Assembly (NCBI GenBank): GCA_005879095.1
Contig: VBLM01000537.1
Location: 1-11,257, forward strand
Origin: Deltaproteobacteria bacterium
GTDB taxonomy: Bacteria; Myxococcota; Myxococcia; Myxococcales; 40CM-4-68-19
Direction: 5' to 3'
DNA: 11,257 bases
A model generated the notes under the pieces. It did not search any database. It was not told the DNA's origin and saw only the letters and a list, made by a program, of their open reading frames with translations. The position numbers were made by a program, and so were the translations under genes. Shown here piece after piece: positions 1 through 5,905 of this stretch (position 1 is the stretch's first letter; every line of letters begins with the position of its first letter).

Positions 1-62
1 CAACCTCGAGGTCTACTTCGGGCGCGTCACGCAACCTCGAGGTCTACTTCGGGCGCGTCACG
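1..62. repeat. Perfect 31-bp tandem direct duplication at the left edge
   Basis: Positions 1-31 and 32-62 are identical, base for base, and abut with no spacer. Each unit contains the 8-bp palindrome CCTCGAGG. The unit length is not a multiple of three, so the duplication shifts any reading frame crossing it. Because it sits exactly at the edge and has a typical assembly k-mer length, it could be a contig-end assembly artefact as easily as a real duplication. Confidence 0.9.
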
Positions 63-68
63 CCTTAG
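3..68 (+). CDS. Possible C-terminal tail of an unseen upstream plus-strand gene
   Basis: Reading the second repeat copy in frame 3 gives a short protein-like end, NLEVYFGRVTP, followed by TAG at 66-68. This stop interlocks with the TAA of the minus-strand gene ending at 65, which is a typical convergent gene junction. The first repeat copy is out of frame with the second, so the upstream reading frame is uncertain: if the first copy is an artefact, the gene would continue left from position 33. Too little is visible to assign a function. The evidence is only the open frame and the interlocking stops, so confidence is low. Confidence 0.25.
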   Translation, partial: TSRSTSGASRNLEVYFGRVTP

Positions 69-670
69 GGAAACTTCTGCAGGATGATGAACTGGCGCAG
101 CGCGTCCGAGCCGAAGGAGTTGCGGCAGCCGGAAAGGGCGTCGCCGCGGTCGGGCAGCGCGCCGTAGGTGTTTCCGTCGGCGTGATAGATGACGTCGTAC
201 CGCAGCTCTTCGGCGTCGAGGAGGCAGCCGGCGTCCTCGGCGTGAAGCCGTGCGTTCCCGCTCGCGTCGGCGGTGAACGACTCGACGGTCGCGACCTCGC
301 CTGAGTTCGAGCAGACCGGGTTGTGCGAAGTGGGATTGAACGTGACGTGGAAGATGGAGTACACGCCGCCGGGGATCAGGCCCGACAGATCGAAGCGCGC
401 GCGGGTCCGTCCGCCGGCGCAGTGGACCGCGCTGGTGCCGGTCGCCGCGGACCACTGGCCCCAGGTCAGGTGGAGGTTCACGCCGGACACGGTGAAGAGG
501 TCGGCATCGGGCAGGGTGCTGCGCGGGTCCGCCGTGACGAGGTCGCCGAGTCCGTTGACAACGTAGACGTCCTCGAAGACGGTCGCGACGCCGTCGGCCT
601 GGTCGGGCGGAGCAGCGGAGGCGGAGAAGGCTGCTGCCGAAAGAATCAAGAACAACGCGTAGTTCCGCAT
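65..670 (-). CDS. Secreted protein of unknown function, four cysteines
   Basis: The product is 201 residues. It begins with a Sec-type signal peptide: a positive residue at position 3, a hydrophobic stretch at about 4-18, and a probable signal peptidase I site after SASA, giving a mature protein from about residue 20. The mature part has four cysteines (in HCAGG, PVCSN, AGCLL and GCRNS), consistent with two disulfides in the periplasm or outside. Alternating hydrophobic segments around LTGLIPGG-like and VYSIFHVTF sequences suggest a beta-sandwich, but I do not recognise the family. The ATG at 668-670 is supported by an AAGGAG ribosome site with a 6-nt spacer. The gene is divergent from the signalling operon and could share its regulatory region. 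The start and export are well supported; the function is unknown. Confidence 0.85.
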   Translation of the reverse strand: MRNYALFLILSAAAFSASAAPPDQADGVATVFEDVYVVNGLGDLVTADPRSTLPDADLFTVSGVNLHLTWGQWSAATGTSAVHCAGGRTRARFDLSGLIPGGVYSIFHVTFNPTSHNPVCSNSGEVATVESFTADASGNARLHAEDAGCLLDAEELRYDVIYHADGNTYGALPDRGDALSGCRNSFGSDALRQFIILQKFP

Positions 671-676
671 GAGGGG

Positions 677-682
677 CTCCTT
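677..682 (-). promoter_or_regulatory. Strong Shine-Dalgarno site for the secreted protein
   Basis: On the minus strand this reads AAGGAG, six nucleotides before the ATG at 670. It fixes the start of the secreted protein. It is one of the few canonical ribosome sites in the window. Confidence 0.8.
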
Positions 683-686
683 GGGT

Positions 687-702
687 TGCGCATCGGTGCG
701 CA
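687..702. promoter_or_regulatory. Short dyad in the leader of the secreted-protein gene
   Basis: TGCGCA (687-692) and TGCGCA (697-702) flank TCGG and form a perfect 6-bp inverted repeat with a 4-nt loop. It lies just upstream of the ribosome site in the divergent intergenic region. In minus-strand RNA it could fold into a small hairpin, or it could be a protein-binding dyad. Nothing in the sequence decides between these, and a 6-bp dyad can arise by chance in GC-rich DNA. Confidence 0.35.
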
Positions 703-753
703 GGCGGAAGGTGCCGCCGCCTCGTCGGAGCCAGCGTGGGCGGTCGCGTGGTT

Positions 754-781
754 TTGCCGTGGAAGCTACATTCTATAGAAT
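754..781 (+). promoter_or_regulatory. Candidate sigma-70-like promoter with palindromic -10 region
   Basis: TTGCCG at 754-759 (-35-like) and TAGAAT at 776-781 (-10-like) are separated by 16 bp. The -10 lies inside the perfect 12-bp palindrome ATTCTATAGAAT (770-781), an AT-rich island in very GC-rich DNA. The next start codon, ATG at 788, is only 6 nt beyond the -10 and has no Shine-Dalgarno sequence, so transcription would begin at or next to the ATG, giving a leaderless message. The palindrome could also be an operator that covers the promoter. This is inferred from sequence only. Confidence 0.5.
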
Positions 782-787
782 GCAGAT

Positions 788-1030
788 ATGCACACCTGGC
801 TCACGGCGCTGCGCCATGACCTGGTGAAGCGCGCCCTGTGGCCGGCCCGCGACCTGCGCGACGGCGGCGGGCGGGACCTGGCTGCGCTGCGCCGCGGGCT
901 GCTCGAGCTGGTGGATGCAGAGGGCATGCCGGTGACAGCCGAGGCGCTGTTCGCGCGGATGCGGGTCGGGTCGCCCTGCCCGGCCGCTGCTTGTGACGCT
1001 TTCGCCGGCGCCTTGCAAGGCGCGGTCTAG
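788..1030 (+). CDS. Small helical protein of unknown function, first gene of the signalling operon; stops at an in-frame amber codon
   Basis: As read, the product is 80 residues ending at TAG 1028-1030. It is rich in Leu, Ala and Arg and predicted helical by eye, with no signal peptide or membrane segment. Residues 8-15 read LRHDLVKR. This resembles the H-box of a histidine-kinase phosphoacceptor helix and matches VRHDVIKH in the kinase two genes downstream, with His10 as the candidate phosphorylated residue. Third codon positions are almost all G or C up to and beyond the TAG, which supports real coding. The frame continues after TAG to TGA 1118-1120, five bases before the next gene (see the adjoining entry). 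It could be a phosphotransfer (DHp/Hpt-like) partner of the downstream receivers. The family is not recognised and the role is inferred from context and one motif. Confidence 0.6.
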   Translation: MHTWLTALRHDLVKRALWPARDLRDGGGRDLAALRRGLLELVDAEGMPVTAEALFARMRVGSPCPAAACDAFAGALQGAV

Positions 1031-1120
1031 GGATTGCAGGAACCCTGGCCGAGGCCGCTGCAGGCCGTCCTCGCGCTGGAAGACGCTTTCCAACAGCTCG
1101 CGCGTTCCCTTCCGGAGTGA
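1028..1120 (+). other. In-frame continuation of the small gene after the amber codon
   Basis: After TAG at 1028-1030 the same frame stays open for 29 codons to TGA at 1118-1120. It encodes a plausible amphipathic C-terminal helix that includes LQAVLALEDAFQQLARSLPE, with mostly G/C third positions. The TGA sits immediately after the GGAG ribosome site of the next gene, as expected for a translationally coupled operon. The simplest reading is one gene of about 110 codons carrying a nonsense mutation, a sequencing error or a readthrough site at codon 81. TAG also ends other genes here (malQ, and the small gene at 10483), so global recoding of TAG is unlikely. Confidence 0.5.
1114..1117 (+). promoter_or_regulatory. 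Ribosome site that decides the start of the sigma-54 regulator
   Basis: GGAG at 1114-1117 lies 5 nt before ATG 1123. A GTG at 1117 would also be in frame but has the ribosome site overlapping it, so ATG 1123 is preferred. Confidence 0.7.
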
Positions 1121-1122
1121 CC

Positions 1123-2817
1123 ATGCCGCGACTTCTCGTCATCGACGACCGCGACCAGACCATCGAGATGTGCCACCGGCACCTGCCGCAGTTCGACTAC
1201 GTCACCCGCTGCGGCCGCGCCCATCCGTGCCAGGTGTGCGAAGAGCGCGACAAGGGGTGTGCGCTGAAGTGTGCGCACGACTACCAGGAAGCGGCGCAGA
1301 CCTTGAGCCGCGAGGGCTCGCTGCCCGACCTGGTCGTGCTCGACCTGCATTTCGCTCTGCCGGCGGAGCGGCTGTTGCCGGAGGACAAGGGCGACCTGAA
1401 GCTGGAGCAGGTGCGGCGCAAGCAAGGGCTCTTCATCCTCGAGCGGTTGCGGCGCGACTACCCGACGCTGCCGGTCGTGATGCTGACCACGACCGAGGGC
1501 GATCCCGCCACGCTGCCGCAGGATCCACTGGTGCACTTCTGCGAAAACGAGGTGGTCGATTCGCGCACACTGGCGGCTGAGATTTCGCGCGCGCTGACGC
1601 TGCACCACGAGGGCCAGGAAGGGCCGGTCTTCTGGGGCCGCTCGCCGGCGATGGCCGAATTGCGGCGGCAGCTGGCGGTGCTGGCGCGCTCGCCGCTGCC
1701 GGTCCTGATCGAAGGCGAAACGGGCACCGGGAAGAGCTTCGTCGCCGAGCACGTCCTCCATCCGCGATCGGGCGCCAAAGGGCCGCTGGTCGTCACCGAC
1801 CTCTCGACGGTGCCCGACACGCTGATGCCGGCGCACCTCTTCGGATCGCGGCGGGGCAGCTACACCGGATCGACCGACGATCACGCGGGCGTGTTCGAAC
1901 AGGCTCACGGCGGCACGCTCTTCCTCGACGAGATCGCAAATCTCGATCTGGAATTGCAAAGGCAGCTGCTGCTCGTCCTCGAACGCGGGACCGTCACGCG
2001 CCTCGGCGATTCGCGCGCGCGGCCGGCGGCGCCCAAGCTGGTGGCGGCGACGAATCTCGATCTCGAGAATCTCGTGCGGGAAGGCCGGTTCCGGCAGGAC
2101 CTCTACATGCGGCTCAATCCGGCCACGCGGTTGAAAGTGCCGCCGCTGCGCGAGCGCCGTGCCGATCTGTCCGACCTGCTGCGGTTTGCTTTTCTCGAAG
2201 CGCTGCGCTCGGAGGCGCTGCGGCCGCTGGTGCGCGCGTACCTCGCGCGCTTTCCCACACCGGACGATTTCGTCGAGGAGAACAGCGACATCGCGTTCGG
2301 CAAGCCGCAGGCCCGCGCGGCGCGGCGCGATGCGTTCTCGGTCTTTCTCTCGCAGTCGGCGCTGGCCCGGCTGCAGGCGCATTCCTGGCCCGGCAACCAC
2401 CGCGAGTTGAAGCTGCTCGCCACCAACGCGCTCGTCTTCTCGCTGGTCCAGCAGCTCGACGCGCCGGAGAAAGCGCGGCCCGAGCGCGCGCCGGCGGTGC
2501 TGGCGGTCTCCGATCACCTGATCGATCAAGTGCTCGGCAAACCCGGCGCGCCGCAGCCGCCCGGGCCGGTCATCTCGGGAAAGTCCGCGCCCGGCGATCG
2601 GCGGGTCGAGATCAGCCTCAAGCCGGCGCCCTCGTTCGCCGAGATCTCGGCCGACGTCGAACGGCAATATCTGATGGCGCTGTTCCATGCGCACGCCGGA
2701 GATCTCGACAGCATGGCGGTCGAGCTCTTCGGTCCGGGCGCAAATCGCCGCAAGGTGCATCTGCGCATGAACCAGCTCGGGTTGCGGCTGCGGAACCTGC
2801 GAGGCGCGCCGGCGTGA
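1123..2817 (+). CDS. Sigma-54-dependent response regulator with Cys-rich receiver (REC - AAA+ - Fis-type HTH)
   Basis: The product is 564 residues, longer than the usual NtrC-type length of about 450-480. The receiver (about 1-160) has Asp8-Asp9, phosphoacceptor Asp74 in VVLDLHF, and Thr122, but no conserved Lys (C140-E-N-E instead). It carries Cys17, 30, 36, 39, 46 and 50 plus several His, and a long insertion after Asp74. The AAA+ domain (about 172-440) shows Walker A GETGTGKS (198-205), GSYTGS (245-250) in place of GAFTGA, Walker B FLDE (267-270) and the arginine-bearing GRFRQDLYMRLN from 321. An extra stretch of roughly 35 residues precedes WPGNHREL. A Fis-like HTH occupies about 511-560. 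By family it should use ATP to open sigma-54 holoenzyme promoters. Its GTGA overlap with the next gene indicates coupling to the kinase. The family assignment is firm; target genes and signal are unknown. Confidence 0.93.
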   Translation: MPRLLVIDDRDQTIEMCHRHLPQFDYVTRCGRAHPCQVCEERDKGCALKCAHDYQEAAQTLSREGSLPDLVVLDLHFALPAERLLPEDKGDLKLEQVRRKQGLFILERLRRDYPTLPVVMLTTTEGDPATLPQDPLVHFCENEVVDSRTLAAEISRALTLHHEGQEGPVFWGRSPAMAELRRQLAVLARSPLPVLIEGETGTGKSFVAEHVLHPRSGAKGPLVVTDLSTVPDTLMPAHLFGSRRGSYTGSTDDHAGVFEQAHGGTLFLDEIANLDLELQRQLLLVLERGTVTRLGDSRARPAAPKLVAATNLDLENLVREGRFRQDLYMRLNPATRLKVPPLRERRADLSDLLRFAFLEALRSEALRPLVRAYLARFPTPDDFVEENSDIAFGKPQARAARRDAFSVFLSQSALARLQAHSWPGNHRELKLLATNALVFSLVQQLDAPEKARPERAPAVLAVSDHLIDQVLGKPGAPQPPGPVISGKSAPGDRRVEISLKPAPSFAEISADVERQYLMALFHAHAGDLDSMAVELFGPGANRRKVHLRMNQLGLRLRNLRGAPA

Positions 2818-5498
2818 TCGCTCTGTTCCTCACGCTCGCGGTGGCCGCTGCTCCGCCGAAAGGGACTGCGTACGCGGCCATCGCCGACAAGGCGGCCGAA
2901 GCGCCCGATCGCTGGGACCGGGCCGACGAGATCCTCGCGCTCCTCGCCCGCGGGTTGGCGGTTGCGCCGCGCTGGTCGAGGGTGAATCTTGCAACGCGCA
3001 TTGCAAATTTCGAACGCTCGGTCGGACGCACCGCGCAGGCGCGCGAGCGGTTGTCGGCGCTGGCCGAGCTGAAGCCGTCGGCCGAGCAGTCGCGCCGCAT
3101 CCGCGAGATGCTCGATCGCATCGCCGACGAAGAGCGTGCGCGATCGATGATGGACTGGCCGGAGCCGGTGGTCACGGCCGAGCAGCAGTCTGCGCTGGCC
3201 GCCGCCGAGCAGCGGCTTGCCGGCGGCGACGCCCGCGCCGCTCTCTCCGCCACCGAGACGCTGAGTGCGCAGCAGCCGGCGTGGCGCGCGGCTCGGTGGC
3301 TGCGGGCCCGGGCGCTGGACGCCATCGGCCGGGTGGACGAGGAGGCGCGCGAGCTGCGCATCCTCACCCAGCTCGCGCCCTCGCACGCGCTCGCCTGGCG
3401 GAAGCTGGGAGAGATCCTCGCCGAGCAGGGCGGGCTGCTGGAGGCCGATCGCGCGGATGCAGCCCTGCGCGAGGCGCTGGCGCTGGAGCCGTCGTGGACC
3501 GGCCTCTGGCTGCTGCGGGCGCGGATCGCGCTGCGGCAGGGACGGCCCCAGGACGCGCTCCGCGCGCTCGACCGCTTCGAGCGCGCCGGTGGTACGGGGC
3601 CGGAATCGGCGCGGCTGGTCTCCGTGGCGCGCGCGCAGGCCGGGTTGCCCGATCATTCGGTCGCGCAGGCGACGCTCGTCCCCTCGCGGGAACCTTCGCA
3701 GCAAGCGCGCGCGCTGTTCCAGCAGGCGACCGGGCCCGACGCGAAAGATGCATTAGCGAAAATCATCGACGACTCGCCTGGATATATCGAAGCAGCCGCG
3801 GCGCTGGTGGCCGTCGGCGGCGAGGTGCCGGAGAAGACCGTGCAGGCGCTGTGGAGCGACGGCGCTGGACTGCTCGAGCTGACCGCGCAGGTCCGTCGCG
3901 CTGCGGCGCCGCCGGCGCTGGTGATGCCGTGGGTCGACCGGGCGGTGCAGCTCGGCGCTGCCGAAGCGCATTTCGTGCGCGCAGGGTTGCGGCTGGAACA
4001 GGCCGACCGCGGCGGCGCGCTCGACGATCTCGTCGCTTACGCCGCCTCTGCGCAGCCGCAGCACCTCGAGGAAGCGCGCGTGCTGCGGGCGCAACTGATC
4101 GCGCCGCCGCGCGCCGATGCGTCGGCGCTCCAGGCGCGATTGCGGCTGGCGGAAGATCGGCCGGAGGCCGCTCTGGCGGTGCTGGGCGGGCGCTGCGCGG
4201 CGGAGACGCCGCCGGATCGGCTGATCGAGCTCGGCGAAGTGCACGAATATTCGGGACAGCTCGCCGATGCGCTGGAGTGCTACCGGCTGGCAGCGGCCTC
4301 GCCGGAGGCACTGCTGCGCCTCGCGCGAGTGGCCGAGCGTGCGCCGGACGCGCGCGCCCTGGCCGAATTGCAACGAGCGGCCGCGCAGGGAATCGCGCCG
4401 GCCTGGTGGGCGCTGGCGCGCATCGATCTGCAGCGCGGTCGCGCCGACGACGCGCTCCCGCGCATCGAACGGTTCCTCGCTACCGCGGCGCCCGACGATC
4501 CGGGGATCGCCGATGCGCGGGCGGCGCGCGACGATCTGCTGCGCACCACGACCGCCGCGGCGCAGGCGCGCTTGCGCCAGCGCGCCGCCATCGCTCTCGG
4601 CGCTGCTGCCTTGCTGCTCGTGCTCGTGGCCTGGCTGTGGGCCGGTGCCCCGCTGGAGTCCGCGCTGCGCAAGGCGCCGCGCCTCTTTCCGCCGGTTGCG
4701 CGCGCCGTCAACGAAGTGCGGCACGACGTGATCAAGCATCGCGCCAGCGTGCTCGGGATGTTGACCGAACCGGGCGCGCGTCGCGAGGACGTGGCGCGCG
4801 CGCTGCTCTCGCCGGAGCCGGCGTCGCAAGCCATCGCGAAACAGTACGAGGCGGTGCGCAAGGCCGCTCGCGCGCAAGGCGTCTCCCTTCGCCGGCTGGC
4901 GCGCGAGCCGGTCTTCGGGCCGCTGGTCCGCGACCTGGCGCGCGCCGAGAAATTGCTCGGCGTGGCGGACGGCGGCTCTCCGGAGCTGGCCCGCATCGAC
5001 AGCCGGATCCGCGAGCAGCACTCGCCGCGGCTGGCTTCGCTGCTGCGGCTCGCACCGCGCACGCGCCTCGACGCCGGCGCGATCAGCGGCTGGATTCGCG
5101 ACGTCGAAGCAGAGATGCGGCGCGGCGGCTCGTCGTGGACGGATCCGTCGATCCTGTTGCAGGGTATGGAGGTGGAGTTCCCGGTCGAGCGCGGCGCGCT
5201 CTCGATCATCTTCGCCAACCTGCTCCGCAACGCGCAGGCGGCGGCTGCGGGCGGCGAAGTGATCGTGCGGCTGGGCGAGGAGCGCGACGCCGCGGGACGC
5301 AACCTCACCGTGCTGCTGGTAGGCGATTCGGCGGAGAACACGGTCTCGCTCGACGCCATCGAGTCGCGCGAAAGCGGACGCGGGCTGGCGCTGGTGCGCG
5401 ACATCACCCGCGAATGGCAGGGGCATCTGATCGTGCGGCCCGAGGAGCCGCCGTGGAAGAAGGCGGTGGGCGCCTGCTTCCCGGCGCCGCCGGCATGA
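2814..5498 (+). CDS. TPR-containing membrane protein with C-terminal histidine kinase domain
   Basis: The product is 894 residues, starting at GTG 2814 (GAGG at 2801-2804; start overlaps the previous stop by 4 bp). Residues 2-13 form a hydrophobic signal-like segment. Two blocks of TPR-like helical repeats follow, about 125-260 and 440-575, and a membrane helix lies at about 591-612. The cytoplasmic part has an H-box-like VRHDVIKH with candidate phosphoacceptor His637, then an HATPase_c domain: N-box FANLLRNAQ (Asn802, Asn806), a degenerate G1 box (LLVGDSAEN) and G2 box GRGLALV from residue 855, ending in a GACFPAPP-like strand. This layout predicts a periplasmic TPR sensor region and a cytosolic kinase, phosphorylating the regulator upstream and perhaps the receiver downstream. 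Oddities are the long DHp-to-ATPase spacing and the incomplete G1 box. The kinase call rests on the N and G2 boxes; the sensed ligand is unknown. Confidence 0.85.
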   Translation: MIALFLTLAVAAAPPKGTAYAAIADKAAEAPDRWDRADEILALLARGLAVAPRWSRVNLATRIANFERSVGRTAQARERLSALAELKPSAEQSRRIREMLDRIADEERARSMMDWPEPVVTAEQQSALAAAEQRLAGGDARAALSATETLSAQQPAWRAARWLRARALDAIGRVDEEARELRILTQLAPSHALAWRKLGEILAEQGGLLEADRADAALREALALEPSWTGLWLLRARIALRQGRPQDALRALDRFERAGGTGPESARLVSVARAQAGLPDHSVAQATLVPSREPSQQARALFQQATGPDAKDALAKIIDDSPGYIEAAAALVAVGGEVPEKTVQALWSDGAGLLELTAQVRRAAAPPALVMPWVDRAVQLGAAEAHFVRAGLRLEQADRGGALDDLVAYAASAQPQHLEEARVLRAQLIAPPRADASALQARLRLAEDRPEAALAVLGGRCAAETPPDRLIELGEVHEYSGQLADALECYRLAAASPEALLRLARVAERAPDARALAELQRAAAQGIAPAWWALARIDLQRGRADDALPRIERFLATAAPDDPGIADARAARDDLLRTTTAAAQARLRQRAAIALGAAALLLVLVAWLWAGAPLESALRKAPRLFPPVARAVNEVRHDVIKHRASVLGMLTEPGARREDVARALLSPEPASQAIAKQYEAVRKAARAQGVSLRRLAREPVFGPLVRDLARAEKLLGVADGGSPELARIDSRIREQHSPRLASLLRLAPRTRLDAGAISGWIRDVEAEMRRGGSSWTDPSILLQGMEVEFPVERGALSIIFANLLRNAQAAAAGGEVIVRLGEERDAAGRNLTVLLVGDSAENTVSLDAIESRESGRGLALVRDITREWQGHLIVRPEEPPWKKAVGACFPAPPA

Positions 5499-5905
5499 GG
5501 CTGCTCGTTTGCGAAGATGGCACCGAGTACACCGAGCGCTTCCGGCGTTTCCTCGGCGGCGAGTTCGAATTCGTCCGGGCGGCGAATTTCGCCGAGGCGC
5601 TGCGGCTCTCGCCGGACGCTCGCGTCCTGCTCTTCGATCTCGACTTTCGCCGCACCGATCCCGCGCTGCTCGTCGACGAGTCGGGTGCGCCCGCGCCGCG
5701 GAATGCCGCCGAGGTGCAGGGCATCCTGATCCTGCGCGCGCTGCGTTCGCGCGGCGTGAGGCTTCCGGCGCTGCTCTTCGCCGACCTCGACGACGCCGAT
5801 CGAACGACGCGCCTCGAGGCCGAGCTCGCGCCGCTGCAAGTGGTCTCCTCGAGCGAAGGGCTGCCGCGCATCGCGCAGCGGTTGCGCAAATTATCGAATC
5901 AGTAA
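5495..5905 (+). CDS. Stand-alone degenerate receiver-domain protein
   Basis: The product is 136 residues. The ATG at 5495 overlaps the kinase stop (ATGA), and the lack of a ribosome site implies translational coupling. The fold matches a receiver: Glu7-Asp8 after the first strand, Asp48 in LLFDLDF at the third strand, then an insertion ending in QGILILRAL. The Thr/Ser position of strand four is Ala96, and the conserved Lys after strand five is absent (VVSSSEG), so it may be phosphorylated atypically or not at all. Its insertion and spacing match the receiver of the sigma-54 regulator in the same operon: Asp to QG is 27 residues in both, and QG to the strand-four Pro is 16 in both. It has no output domain. 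It may compete for the kinase, act as a phosphate sink or work as an adaptor. Its 3' end overlaps treY by 15 bp. Confidence 0.75.
   Translation: MRLLVCEDGTEYTERFRRFLGGEFEFVRAANFAEALRLSPDARVLLFDLDFRRTDPALLVDESGAPAPRNAAEVQGILILRALRSRGVRLPALLFADLDDADRTTRLEAELAPLQVVSSSEGLPRIAQRLRKLSNQ

Noticed and set aside
1028..1030. Amber codon as pyrrolysine or a genome-wide reassigned sense codon
   Set aside because: malQ and the gene ending at 10770 use TAG as their normal stop, and nothing in the window suggests a recoding element.
1027..2760. Long minus-strand open frame opposite the sigma-54 regulator
   Set aside because: It is Arg/Gln/Leu-rich with no recognisable motif, while the plus strand carries intact Walker and HTH motifs. 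Open antisense frames are expected at this GC content.
2989..3006. Two TTGCAA palindromes six bases apart in the TPR kinase gene
   Set aside because: They lie inside coding sequence, are short, and have no other copies at a regulatory position. They are probably chance.
3281..5494. Plus-strand open frame running in the frame of the terminal receiver and overlapping the TPR kinase gene
   Set aside because: Its sequence is a low-complexity Arg/Ala/Gly string. The kinase frame has repeats, a membrane helix and N/G2 boxes. Only the part from ATG 5495 is real.
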